In this document: piece after piece, positions 31,715 through 39,824 of the stretch
Numbering within the stretch: the first letter of the stretch is position 1
How the letters are laid out: each line of letters opens with the position of its first letter
NCBI RefSeq assembly: GCF_003182155.1
Contig: NZ_QGTG01000004.1
Coordinates: 62,001-126,000 of the forward strand
Reading direction: 5' to 3'
Origin: Chitinophaga sp. S165
GTDB lineage: Bacteria > Bacteroidota > Bacteroidia > Chitinophagales > Chitinophagaceae
Length of the DNA stretch: 64,000 bases
Translations under genes and position numbers: made by a program
Notes under the pieces: model-generated
The model's database searches: none
What the model saw: the letters and a program-made list of their open reading frames with translations, nothing else
What the model was told of the DNA's origin: nothing

Positions 31715-32095
31715 ATGGCACGTATAGCCGGTATCGATCTTCCTAAAAATAAACGTGGAGAAATTGGCCTGACCTACATCTTTGGTATTGGTCGTTCTAC
31801 CGCTCAATATATTCTGGAAAAGTCTGGTATAGACTTTAACAAGAAAGTAAAGGACTGGAACGATGATGAGCAGGCTGCTATCCGTAACGTCATTAACAGT
31901 GAGTTTAAGGTAGAAGGTCAGCTGCGTTCTGAAGTACAGATGAATATCAAGCGTCTATTGGACATTGCTTGTTATCGTGGTCTTCGTCACAGGAAGGGCT
32001 TACCGTTAAGAGGCCAGCGTACCCGTACCAATAGCCGTACCCGTAAAGGTAAACGTAAGACGGTTGCAGGTAAAAAGAAAGCGCCTAAGAAATAA
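31715..32095 (+). CDS. rpsM: 30S ribosomal protein S13 (uS13)
   Basis: The 126-residue S13 is in the 30S head and contacts the P-site tRNA and L5. MARIAGIDLPKNKRGEIGLTYIFGIG and RGLRHRKGLPLRGQRTRTNSRTRKGKRKTVAGKKK are typical. It opens the alpha-operon portion of the cluster. Confidence 0.97.
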   Translation: MARIAGIDLPKNKRGEIGLTYIFGIGRSTAQYILEKSGIDFNKKVKDWNDDEQAAIRNVINSEFKVEGQLRSEVQMNIKRLLDIACYRGLRHRKGLPLRGQRTRTNSRTRKGKRKTVAGKKKAPKK

Positions 32096-32116
32096 ACTTG
32101 ATAATACAAATAACAA

Positions 32117-32169
32117 GTTCCGGTTTCCAGTAGTCGTATATATGGCAAGAGGAATCTGGAACCTGGAAC
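32117..32169. repeat. Iterated-word hairpin between rpsM and rpsK
   Basis: GTTCC then GGTTTCCAG (32117-32130) pairs with CTGGAACC then GGAAC (32156-32169), with two single-base bulges. The right side iterates GGAACCT. Confidence 0.75.
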
Positions 32170-32187
32170 CTGGAATTTTATATAATT

Positions 32188-32589
32188 ATGGCAAAAGCAA
32201 CAAATACAAAAACTGCTGCTAACAAAAAGAGGGTAGTTAAAGTAGACAACTACGGTGATGTACACATCTCTGCTAGTTTCAACAATATCATCATCAGCAT
32301 TACCAACAAACAGGGTCAGGTAATCTCCTGGTCTACTGCAGGTAAGATGGGCTTTAAGGGTTCTAAAAAGAACACTCCTTATGCAGCTCAGCTGGCTGCT
32401 TCTGACGCTGCAAAAACAGCAATGGAAGCAGGTCTGAAAAGAGCAGATGTTTTTGTAAAAGGCCCTGGTGCTGGTCGTGAAAGTGCTATCCGTGCGATCG
32501 CTAACTCCGGTATCGAGGTTAACATGATCAAAGACGTTACTCCTTTACCTCACAACGGTTGCCGTCCTCCTAAAAAGAGAAGGGTATAG
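32188..32589 (+). CDS. rpsK: 30S ribosomal protein S11 (uS11)
   Basis: The 133-residue S11 lines the platform near the mRNA exit. VHISASFNNIIISITNKQGQVISWSTAGKMGFKGSKKNTPYAAQLAA and VTPLPHNGCRPPKKRRV are intact. It follows rpsM. Confidence 0.97.
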   Translation: MAKATNTKTAANKKRVVKVDNYGDVHISASFNNIIISITNKQGQVISWSTAGKMGFKGSKKNTPYAAQLAASDAAKTAMEAGLKRADVFVKGPGAGRESAIRAIANSGIEVNMIKDVTPLPHNGCRPPKKRRV

Positions 32590-32604
32590 GATCGATATAA
32601 TTTC

Positions 32605-32664
32605 GCGGTATTTCGAAAGTGGAAAGTTGGAAGTATCTTCCACCTGCTGCTTTCGAATTGCCGC
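32605..32664. repeat. First hairpin between rpsK and rpsD
   Basis: GCGG and ATTTCGAAAG on the left pair with CTTTCGAAT and CCGC on the right; TGGAAG/CTTCCA extends the stem inside. Confidence 0.7.
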
Positions 32665-32685
32665 TTAAGAATTTTATTAACAATG

Positions 32686-32726
32686 GGTATATGATCAGGT
32701 TTAAGATTTTTTAAAGATCATATACC
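32686..32726. repeat. Second hairpin between rpsK and rpsD
   Basis: GGTATATGATC (32686-32696) is perfectly complementary to GATCATATACC (32716-32726). There is no T-run. Confidence 0.85.
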
Positions 32727-32751
32727 GAAACTAAAAAATCTATCAAAGAAC

Positions 32752-33357
32752 ATGGCAAGGTATACAGGACCAAAGACCAAGATCTCCAGGATATTTGGAG
32801 AACCGATTTTAGGAAACGGTAAGTATTTAGGTAAGAACAGCAACCCTCCGGGTCAGCACGGTGTAACCCGCAAGCGTAAACAGCTGGGTGAATACGCGCT
32901 GCAGCTGCGTGAAAAACAGAAAGCGAAATACACTTATGGTGTATTGGAGCGCCAGTTCGCTAACCTGTTCGTTGAAGCTAACCGTCGTAAAGGTGTTACC
33001 GGTGAGGTTTTGATCAAATTGCTGGAAGCACGTCTGGATAACGCAGTATTCCGTCTCGGAATCGCTCCATCCCGCCCTGCTGCACGTCAGCTGGTTTCTC
33101 ACAAGCACATCACTGTTAATGGTGAAGTAATGAACATCCCTTCTTATCAGCTGAAACCAGGTGATGTGATCGGATTGAAAGCTTCTGCAGCAACTAACAC
33201 TGCTATCACCAGCAACATCCGCGGTAAAAATCCTAAATTCAGCTGGTTGGATTGGAATGAAAAAGAACTGAAAGGTGTTTTCATTGCATATCCTGAGAGA
33301 GAGAGCGTTCCTGAGAACATTAAGGAGCAGCTGATCGTAGAATTGTACTCTAAATAA
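32752..33357 (+). CDS. rpsD: 30S ribosomal protein S4 (uS4)
   Basis: The 201-residue S4 nucleates 30S assembly. MARYTGPKTKISRIFGEPI, LGKNSNPPGQHG and the S4 RNA-binding domain (RLDNAVFRLGIAPSRPAARQLVSHKHITVNGEVMNIPSYQLKPGD) are clear. The N-terminal zinc finger cysteines found in some S4 proteins are absent. In E. coli S4 represses the alpha operon; two hairpins upstream of it here are a possible analogue. Confidence 0.97.
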   Translation: MARYTGPKTKISRIFGEPILGNGKYLGKNSNPPGQHGVTRKRKQLGEYALQLREKQKAKYTYGVLERQFANLFVEANRRKGVTGEVLIKLLEARLDNAVFRLGIAPSRPAARQLVSHKHITVNGEVMNIPSYQLKPGDVIGLKASAATNTAITSNIRGKNPKFSWLDWNEKELKGVFIAYPERESVPENIKEQLIVELYSK

Positions 33358-33365
33358 TAATATGT

Positions 33366-33448
33366 CTTTAGCCGTTAAGCATGGGTCATTAGTTGCCTGC
33401 GTAGTAAATTTACGCAGGTTACTAAGGACTGCATGTTAATGGCTAAAG
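33366..33448. repeat. Long two-part hairpin between rpsD and rpoA
   Basis: The outer stem pairs CTTTAGCC, TTAA and CATG (33366-33383) with CATG, TTAA and GGCTAAAG (33432-33448), with one bulge. The inner stem TTAGT..CCTGCGTA/TACGCAGG..ACTAA encloses GTAAATT. It is nearly the whole spacer. Confidence 0.88.
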
Positions 33449-33483
33449 GCAGTTTTACATAAACAATTAAACTTAACATATCA

Positions 33484-34479
33484 ATGGCAATTCTGAATTT
33501 CCAAAAGCCTGATAAGATCGTTTTGCAAAAGTCTACTGACTTTGAAGCTCAATTCGAATTCCGGCCGTTAGAACCGGGTTATGGGGTGACTGTGGGTAAC
33601 GCGCTGCGTCGTGTGCTGCTGTCGTCTCTGGAGGGTTATGCCATTGTGGGAATAAAGATAGAAGGTGCAGATCACGAGTTTGCAACTTTAAAAGGAATCA
33701 CAGAAGACGTAACTGAAATCATCCTGAACTTAAAGCAGGTACGTTTCAAACGTATCGTTGAAAACGAAGTTAGCAACGAGAAAATTCAGATTTCTATTAA
33801 AGGAAAAACTGAGTTCCGTGCTGACATGATCGAAAAAGCTACCAGTGCTTTCCAGATCATGAATCCTGAATTGCTTATCTGTACGCTGGATCCATCTGCA
33901 AAGCTGGATATTGAGCTGACTATCGGTAAAGGCCGCGGTTATGTACCAGCTGAAGAGAACAAACCTAAAGATGCCGTTTTCGGTTACATCGCTATCGACT
34001 CTATCTTTACGCCTATCAAGAACGTAAAATATAGCATCGAGAACACCCGTGTGGAACAAAAGACTGATTATGAGAAGCTGATCATGGAAGTGATCACCGA
34101 TGGTACGATCCACCCGGAAGAAGCTGTGAAACAGGCTTCACGCATACTGATCCAGCACCTGATGATCATCACCGATGAAAACATCAGCTTTGATACTAAA
34201 GACACAGAGAAGGAAGATGTTGTGGATGAACAGACACTGCAGCTGCGTAAGATACTGAAAACGCCGCTGGAAGATCTGGATCTGAGTGTTCGTGCCTTCA
34301 ACTGTCTGAAAGCTGCTAAGATCAACTCCCTGAGCGAACTGGTACAGTACGAACAGGAAGAATTGATGAAATTCAGGAACTTCGGTCAGAAATCCCTCAG
34401 TGAGATTGAGCAGGTATTGAACGAAAGAGGTTTACATTTCGGTATGGATCTGTCCAAACTGAAATTAGACGAAGAATAG
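33484..34479 (+). CDS. rpoA: DNA-directed RNA polymerase subunit alpha
   Basis: The 331-residue alpha subunit has the N-terminal dimerisation domain (residues about 1-235; EPGYGVTVGNALRRVLLSSLEGYAIV) and the C-terminal DNA-binding domain (LEDLDLSVRAFNCLKAAKINSLSELVQYEQEELMKFRNFGQKSLSEIEQVL). It is complete and in the classical position between rpsD and rplQ. Confidence 0.98.
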   Translation: MAILNFQKPDKIVLQKSTDFEAQFEFRPLEPGYGVTVGNALRRVLLSSLEGYAIVGIKIEGADHEFATLKGITEDVTEIILNLKQVRFKRIVENEVSNEKIQISIKGKTEFRADMIEKATSAFQIMNPELLICTLDPSAKLDIELTIGKGRGYVPAEENKPKDAVFGYIAIDSIFTPIKNVKYSIENTRVEQKTDYEKLIMEVITDGTIHPEEAVKQASRILIQHLMIITDENISFDTKDTEKEDVVDEQTLQLRKILKTPLEDLDLSVRAFNCLKAAKINSLSELVQYEQEELMKFRNFGQKSLSEIEQVLNERGLHFGMDLSKLKLDEE

Positions 34480-34549
34480 TACTAATTAGATCTAAATAAG
34501 TACCCTGTAATTCCTGACACGGTATAGGGGAATTAAAAAACAAAACGTC

Positions 34550-35026
34550 ATGCGTCACGGAGTAAAATTAAATCCACTCGGCAGAAAAGCCGCACACCGC
34601 AAGAGCCTGTTAGCTAACCTTGCAATGGAACTGATCAAGCACAAACGTATCACCACTACTTTAGCCAAAGCTAAAGCGCTGCGTGTATATGTTGAGCCTT
34701 TGCTGACAAGAGCAAAGAGCGATTCTACTCACAACCGTAGGATTGTGTTCAGTTACCTGCAGGATAAAGAAGCTATCAAGGAACTGTTCGGTGCTATCAG
34801 CGAAAAGATCGCAAACCGTCCTGGTGGTTACACCCGTATCATTAAGTTGGGTAAACGTGTTGGTGACAACGCTGAAACTGCGCTGATCGAACTGGTTGAC
34901 TTTAACGAGATCTATGGTGGTAAAGTTGAGAAAGAAGCAGCTCCTGCTAAGAAAACACGTCGTGCCGGCGGCAGCAAGAAAAAAGCTGAAGAAGGTACTG
35001 CAACTGAAGAAAAAGCAGCTGAATAG
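34550..35026 (+). CDS. rplQ: 50S ribosomal protein L17 (bL17)
   Basis: The 158-residue L17 starts MRHGVKLNPLGRKAAHRKSLLANLAMELIKHKRI and has the conserved RTDNAETALIELVDF-like segment (RVGDNAETALIELVDFNEIYGGKV). A C-terminal Lys/Ala/Glu-rich extension of about 30 residues follows, common in Bacteroidota. It is the last gene of the operon, with a strong terminator after it. Confidence 0.96.
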   Translation: MRHGVKLNPLGRKAAHRKSLLANLAMELIKHKRITTTLAKAKALRVYVEPLLTRAKSDSTHNRRIVFSYLQDKEAIKELFGAISEKIANRPGGYTRIIKLGKRVGDNAETALIELVDFNEIYGGKVEKEAAPAKKTRRAGGSKKKAEEGTATEEKAAE

Positions 35027-35052
35027 TATTAGTTCGCTTCAATTCATAAAGG

Positions 35053-35082
35053 AATCCCGGAGTTTACTCCGGGATTTTTTTT
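35053..35082 (+). terminator. Terminator of the S10-spc-alpha operon
   Basis: AATCCCGGAGT pairs perfectly with ACTCCGGGATT, followed by a run of eight Ts. Confidence 0.95.
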
Positions 35083-35199
35083 ATGCCTGATTTTCAGGCA
35101 TCTGCAAAAGGGTAATACAGATTAATTAGTTTTTTTTGTAATATCGTGTTTGTATTGAAAATTGTACGGGCAGATCCGTTTAAAATCTCTCTATATCTT

Positions 35200-36027
35200 A
35201 TGATTTACCTGAAATGTAAAAGCTGTGGGCATTACAATGAGCTCAAGTCAGAGTTTCTCACCTTTTGCGCTGAATGTGGCAAAAAATTACCCACGAACTA
35301 TGCTGAATGGAAGTTAAAAAGACCGGAAGGAAGTTTTGAAGAATTCCAGCGGGAAAAAGGAGTTAAACCCAGAAAAGCAAGGACCAATCCAATCGGGGAA
35401 TTACAACGAAGATATTTAGCATGGGCAGGCAGGCGCGGAGCGATCATTACTGTGATATTAGTAATAGGGCTGGCTGCTGTAGCGGGTGGATATATCGGCA
35501 AACGTGTAGTATTTAACCTGATCTATCCCAAAATAAATAAGGCATGGTTATATTCTTCCTGGGAAACAGCCAAAATAGGGCGCCAAACCATTGAGATCAG
35601 CACACCAATGCACCTGGGGGTGAATGACAAGCCATTGGCTCCGGAGGTGGCTCAATTTGTCGAATACGCTAAGAGTTACAGAAATAGGGTGGAAGAGGGA
35701 ATGCAGGTGGAAGTGAATATGTATAGTTTCCGGCCCAACGTGTCCAATGACCTGGAGATTGCCGGATCGACCACAGCTACTGAAATGAAAAAGAACGAAG
35801 AGATCTCTGATCTTAAATATACCACAGATACCATCACTCAAAGCGGCATGTCAGCTTTGCTCCAGGAAGGTAGTTTTAACTACAAGAGCGGTATCAGGCT
35901 TTCCTTCTGTAATCTGCTGCTGGTAAATGGCCCTCATCGCTGGGAGGTAGTGATCAGGTACCGGGAGGATGATACAACAGCTTTTGCAACCGCTCATCGT
36001 ATTATAAAATCGATTCATGTCAAATAA
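35200..36027 (+). CDS. Zinc-ribbon membrane protein of unknown function
   Basis: From ATG 35200 (MIYLKCKSCGHYNE) the product is 275 residues; an upstream in-frame alternative at 35146 is less likely. An N-terminal zinc ribbon has two CxxC pairs (CKSC and CAEC). A basic stretch, one transmembrane helix (about residues 81-101, AIITVILVIGLAAVAGGYIG) and a 170-residue extracytoplasmic domain follow. I do not recognise the last part; it resembles stress-sensor layouts in Bacteroidota. It stands alone between the ribosomal operon and carA. Confidence 0.75.
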   Translation: MIYLKCKSCGHYNELKSEFLTFCAECGKKLPTNYAEWKLKRPEGSFEEFQREKGVKPRKARTNPIGELQRRYLAWAGRRGAIITVILVIGLAAVAGGYIGKRVVFNLIYPKINKAWLYSSWETAKIGRQTIEISTPMHLGVNDKPLAPEVAQFVEYAKSYRNRVEEGMQVEVNMYSFRPNVSNDLEIAGSTTATEMKKNEEISDLKYTTDTITQSGMSALLQEGSFNYKSGIRLSFCNLLLVNGPHRWEVVIRYREDDTTAFATAHRIIKSIHVK

Positions 36028-36086
36028 TTGAAGCTAAAGATTAACAAATTATGAGGAGAAATCTCGATTGTTAAGCTTTTATTCAA

Positions 36087-36094
36087 TAACTTTG
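36087..36094 (+). promoter_or_regulatory. carA promoter
   Basis: TAACTTTG is a perfect -7 element 28 nt before the carA ATG, with TTG near 36068 as a -33 element. Confidence 0.75.
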
Positions 36095-36122
36095 CACGAT
36101 TTTTTAAAACGAAAAAATAAGC

Positions 36123-37232
36123 ATGCCTCAGACTAGATCAATCCAGCCGGCCATACTGTTGTTAGACGACGGTACGGTATATCAGGGAAAAGCTTTTGGT
36201 AAAATTGGCACCGCCGCAGGTGAATTGTGTTTTAACACTGGAATGACAGGATACCAGGAAGTATTTACGGATCCTTCATATAAAGGGCAGGTACTGATCA
36301 TGAATAACTGTTACGTAGGAAACTACGGCGTTAAGAAAGATGACGTGGAAAGTGAAAGTGTGAAGATCAGTGGATTGATATGCAAGAATATTGCTTATAA
36401 CTATTCACGTCAGATGGCTGACGGATCACTGGAAAAATTCCTGACCGATAACAATCTGGTGGCTATCTATGATGTGGATACCAGGGCACTGGTGGCACAT
36501 ATCCGTAGCAAAGGCGCTATGAACTGTATCATTTCATCTGAAATACTGGATATAGAACAGCTCAAAGCTCAGCTGAAACAAGTGCCTTCAATGGAAGGAC
36601 TGGCATTATGTGCTGAAGTATCAACTAAAGAAGCATATAATGTAGGCGATCCTGCTGCAGATATTCGCATAGCGGTACTGGACAATGGTGTGAAGAGAAA
36701 TATGCTGAAATGCTTATCTGAAAAAGGCGCTTATCTGCAGGTATTCCCTACAGATACGGCTTTTGAAGAATGCGAAAAATTCAAACCACACGCTTATTTT
36801 ATCTCAAATGGTCCTGGCGATCCAGCTCCATTGAAATATGCTGTTGACACAGTAAAAAAGATCCTGAATGCCAACAGACCTATGTTTGGTATTTGTCTTG
36901 GACACCAGTTGCTGGCTCTAGCTAATGATATTCCAACTTATAAGATGCATCATGGTCACAGGGGGCTGAACCATCCGGTTAAAAACCTGGCGACAGGTCG
37001 TTGTGAGATTACGACTCAAAACCACGGTTTTGCGGTAGATCCTAAAGCCATCGCAGCCAGTCAGACAGTGGAAGTAACGCACGTCAATCTGAATGATTCT
37101 TCTGTGGAAGGTATCCGTATCAAGAATAAGCCTGCATTTTCGGTGCAATATCATCCGGAGTCTACTCCTGGTCCATACGATAGCCGTTATCTGTTTGATG
37201 ACTTCTTCAATATGATCAAAGAGAATATGTAA
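36123..37232 (+). CDS. carA: Carbamoyl-phosphate synthase small subunit
   Basis: The 369-residue glutaminase subunit releases ammonia from glutamine for carbamoyl phosphate, feeding arginine and pyrimidine synthesis. The N-terminal domain opens ILLLDDGTVYQGKAFG; the class I amidotransferase domain has GICLGHQLLALA (nucleophile Cys about residue 258) and QYHPESTPGP (His, Glu). It works only with CarB, and no carB is in this window: the next gene runs the other way. Confidence 0.96.
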   Translation: MPQTRSIQPAILLLDDGTVYQGKAFGKIGTAAGELCFNTGMTGYQEVFTDPSYKGQVLIMNNCYVGNYGVKKDDVESESVKISGLICKNIAYNYSRQMADGSLEKFLTDNNLVAIYDVDTRALVAHIRSKGAMNCIISSEILDIEQLKAQLKQVPSMEGLALCAEVSTKEAYNVGDPAADIRIAVLDNGVKRNMLKCLSEKGAYLQVFPTDTAFEECEKFKPHAYFISNGPGDPAPLKYAVDTVKKILNANRPMFGICLGHQLLALANDIPTYKMHHGHRGLNHPVKNLATGRCEITTQNHGFAVDPKAIAASQTVEVTHVNLNDSSVEGIRIKNKPAFSVQYHPESTPGPYDSRYLFDDFFNMIKENM

Positions 37233-37245
37233 ATCTTGAATAGAT

Positions 37246-37294
37246 AAAACTAAAAGAGGCGGTCCTGGTTGCAGGCTGCCTCTTTCAGTTTTTA
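37246..37294 (+). terminator. Terminator after carA
   Basis: AAAACT..AAGAGGC pairs with GCCTCTT..AGTTTT, with an inner CCTG/CAGG stem and a T-rich tail. Confidence 0.75.
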
Positions 37295-37372
37295 TAAATG
37301 TTTTAAAGACTATAACGTTCGAAAAGAATAGATGATATTAATAGATTGATTATCAAGGTACTTAGTGGGTAT

Positions 37373-37451
37373 TGGACAAAAAAATACGGCTCCGTGATCG
37401 GAGCCGTTTGCCTTTATAAATTCCACGTTATGAAAAACTGATACAAAAATA
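37373..37451 (-). ncRNA. Candidate small RNA on the minus strand
   Basis: On the minus strand a perfect -7 element TATTTTTG ends near 37443. About 35 nt later comes a terminator, ACGGCTCCG with CGGAGCCGT around ATCA (37386-37407), followed by ATTTTTTTG. The predicted transcript is about 60-70 nt. A second minus-strand element, TATATTTG at about 37649-37656, could give a longer form. No reading frame of note. The rest of the AT-rich gap to 37832 shows nothing else. Confidence 0.4.
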
Positions 37452-37832
37452 AGGTATTTTGCTAAAACGTTTTAGTATATCTAGAACTTTTTTACAAAAA
37501 GTTGATAATTTCTTTCTGAATGTTAATAACCCAAAGTTCAGAATTATAAAACGCTTACTGAAATTATTAAGGTTAAATTTATGCTAAACAAGTTTTCCTC
37601 TAATTCCACATCTACCAGTTCCTACCTGTTTATCTGCCTTTCGCATTACAAATATACAAAGAAATTTAACTTAAAGAACACTTTGGTTATAATAAATTGA
37701 ATTTTGGTAGAACAAAAACGTGTATATAAATTTTACTAATATAAAAAATAGCCTGTTTTGACCTAAAATTTAAAGAAAAGGCAATAATGATATTATATAG
37801 AATTATTTACAATATAATTACCGCCTTTTAAA

Positions 37833-39059
37833 TTATCTGCCAGTTGCAAGTGCTTCTTCTTTATAAGCCACTCGTCCGGGATAGGTTTCGAGGGCTTTAG
37901 AAAGACAGATCATCGCCTTTTTGATATCTTCCTTGTTCAGCACATATGCTAATCGTACTTCATTGATGCCTAGTCCGGGGGTTGCGTAAAACCCAGTAGC
38001 AGGAGAGAGCATGACTGTTTGTTGCTCATACGAGAAAGATTCCAGTAGCCATTGGCAGAATTTATCTGCATTATCAATAGGCAACCTCGCTATTGCATAA
38101 AACGCACCACCTGGATTTGGACAAAATACGCCTGGCATGTCATTGAGCATACTTACCAATACATCACGGCGGCTCAGATATTCTGCTTTTATTTCGTCGA
38201 AGTAATCCAGTGGAAGGTCTACCGCAGCTTCGCCGGCTATCTGGGCAAATGAAGGAGGGCTAAGCCTGGCCTGGGCAAATTTCATTACAGCGTCAAGTAC
38301 TGTCTGATTTTTGGTAACGAGTGCTCCAATTCGGCCTCCGCATGCGCTGTAACGCTTGGAAATGGTATCCATGAGAATAACATGTTCTTCCAAGCCTTCC
38401 AGATTCATAGCCGAGAAGTGATCGCCGGTATAACAAAATTCTCTGTATGCCTCATCAGAGAATAGATAAAGGTTATGTTTCAGGCATAACTCTTTTAGCA
38501 CGGAGAGCTCTTCCTTGCTATAAAGATAACCTGTTGGATTATTAGGATTGCAGATCATGATAGCCCTGGTCCGCGGGGTAATCGCTTTTTCAAAAGCTTC
38601 CATTGCCGGCAATGCAAACCCTGTTTCAATATTAGCAGTGATTGTACGTACCTGAATGCCCGCCTCAATTGCAAAACCATTATAATTGGCATAGAATGGT
38701 TCAGGTACCAGTACCTCGTCTCCGGCATCCAGACAGGCCATAAAGGCAAAAAGGATGGCTTCAGAGCCTCCGGTTGTTACAATGATCTGTTGGTGATTTA
38801 GCTTAATACCAAATCTTTCATAGTAAGTGACCAGCTTGCGGCGATAACTTTCATTTCCTGCGCTATGACTATATTCTAGTATGGTGAAGTCCGAGTGACG
38901 AACTGCATCCAGTACCGGTTTTGGTGTTTCAATATCCGGTTGTCCGATATTGAGATGATAGACTTTGGTTCCTTTTTTCTTAGCTGCTTCCGCATAAGGT
39001 ACCAATTTCCTGATAGGAGAAGGCGGCATTTGTTCCCCTCTCTTACTAATGGTAGGCAT
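37833..39059 (-). CDS. PLP-dependent aminotransferase, class I/II (aspartate-aminotransferase family)
   Basis: The 408-residue fold-type I aminotransferase has IGQPDIETPKPVLDAV at the N-terminus, the NPNNPTGYLYS cofactor motif, SDEAYREFCY, and the Schiff-base lysine in DTISKRYSACGGRIG. It is probably an aspartate or related aminotransferase using 2-oxoglutarate; the exact donor is uncertain. A perfect -7 element (TAACTTTG on the minus strand, 39083-39090) lies upstream. It is monocistronic. Confidence 0.88.
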   Translation of the reverse strand: MPTISKRGEQMPPSPIRKLVPYAEAAKKKGTKVYHLNIGQPDIETPKPVLDAVRHSDFTILEYSHSAGNESYRRKLVTYYERFGIKLNHQQIIVTTGGSEAILFAFMACLDAGDEVLVPEPFYANYNGFAIEAGIQVRTITANIETGFALPAMEAFEKAITPRTRAIMICNPNNPTGYLYSKEELSVLKELCLKHNLYLFSDEAYREFCYTGDHFSAMNLEGLEEHVILMDTISKRYSACGGRIGALVTKNQTVLDAVMKFAQARLSPPSFAQIAGEAAVDLPLDYFDEIKAEYLSRRDVLVSMLNDMPGVFCPNPGGAFYAIARLPIDNADKFCQWLLESFSYEQQTVMLSPATGFYATPGLGINEVRLAYVLNKEDIKKAMICLSKALETYPGRVAYKEEALATGR

Positions 39060-39082
39060 AAATTGTCTTGATTTTGAGTTTA

Positions 39083-39090
39083 CAAAGTTA
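39083..39090 (-). promoter_or_regulatory. Promoter of the aminotransferase gene
   Basis: CAAAGTTA, reading TAACTTTG on the minus strand, is 23 nt before the start codon. Confidence 0.7.
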
Positions 39091-39154
39091 GTTGATATTA
39101 TGGGGATCTGTGGCCAAGTAAATTTTCAGCGCGGAATCAGCAGGGGACTAACAT

Positions 39155-39190
39155 AAAAATGCCTTACAGGCAAAACTGTAAGGCATTTTT
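39155..39190 (-). terminator. Terminator after the DUF1573 gene
   Basis: AAAAATGCCTTACAG (39155-39169) is perfectly complementary to CTGTAAGGCATTTTT (39176-39190), with T-runs on both sides, so it would work in either direction. Confidence 0.92.
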
Positions 39191-39223
39191 ATGACTTATA
39201 CGGGTATATAGTATCTGTAGTGA

Positions 39224-39616
39224 TTATTGTTCAACAGTACCAGTCAGGTGCAGTTCTTTGTCCTGATCAACACCTTTTAATCTTACCCAAACAGTTTTGT
39301 TCTGCTGACCTACGCTATTAGCGGAATAGTTGGCAGTGATTTTTCCCTTTTTGCCTGGCAGGATCGGTTCTTTGGTCCAGCTCGGAGTAGTACATCCACA
39401 GGAAGCGCGCGCTGTTTCGATCAGTACAGGTTCTTTTGCAGTATTGGTAAATTCAAAGTCAACTGAAACTGGTTTGTTCAGTTTAGTTTTACCAAAGTCA
39501 ATAGTTTCCTGTTTGAATTTTACTTTCGCATCAACAGGGTTTGCTGTCTGTGTTTGTGCCCAGAGAGCAGTGGTTAACAGCATGCTCGCAAATAGGGATA
39601 AGATGAATTTTTTCAT
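39224..39616 (-). CDS. Secreted DUF1573 protein
   Basis: From ATG 39616 the product is 130 residues with a signal peptide (MKKFILSLFASMLLTTALWAQ); the frame is open to 39658 but that part is not a signal sequence. The mature domain is the Ig-like DUF1573 fold: IDFGKTKLNKPVSVDFEFTNTAKEPVLI, then ASCGCTTPSWTKEPILPGKKG. Such proteins are common, abundant periplasmic or surface proteins of Bacteroidota of unknown function. Confidence 0.9.
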   Translation of the reverse strand: MKKFILSLFASMLLTTALWAQTQTANPVDAKVKFKQETIDFGKTKLNKPVSVDFEFTNTAKEPVLIETARASCGCTTPSWTKEPILPGKKGKITANYSANSVGQQNKTVWVRLKGVDQDKELHLTGTVEQ

Positions 39617-39672
39617 GTATAATGTGGTTTTAAAACGATTGGTTAAAAAATAGATCATCGTTTACTTAATAA

Positions 39673-39680
39673 CAAATTTA
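39673..39680 (-). promoter_or_regulatory. Promoter of the DUF1573 gene
   Basis: The minus strand reads TAAATTTG, a perfect -7 element about 57 nt before the start at 39616. Confidence 0.65.
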
Positions 39681-39798
39681 CAGCCAAAAATAATCTATCG
39701 ATAAAGAATTTATTAAAATCTTATTAAAAAAAATCAAATTATTTTACGCATTACATTTTCAGACGTTTTGCAACTGTATAATTAACTATAATTAACCT

Positions 39799-39806
39799 TA
39801 CTTTTG
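39799..39806 (+). promoter_or_regulatory. Promoter of the fused E1 gene
   Basis: TACTTTTG is a perfect -7 element. It overlaps the more upstream in-frame start (39804), which decides for the ATG at 39825. Confidence 0.75.
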
Positions 39807-39824
39807 TACTTTAACAAAGAGGCA

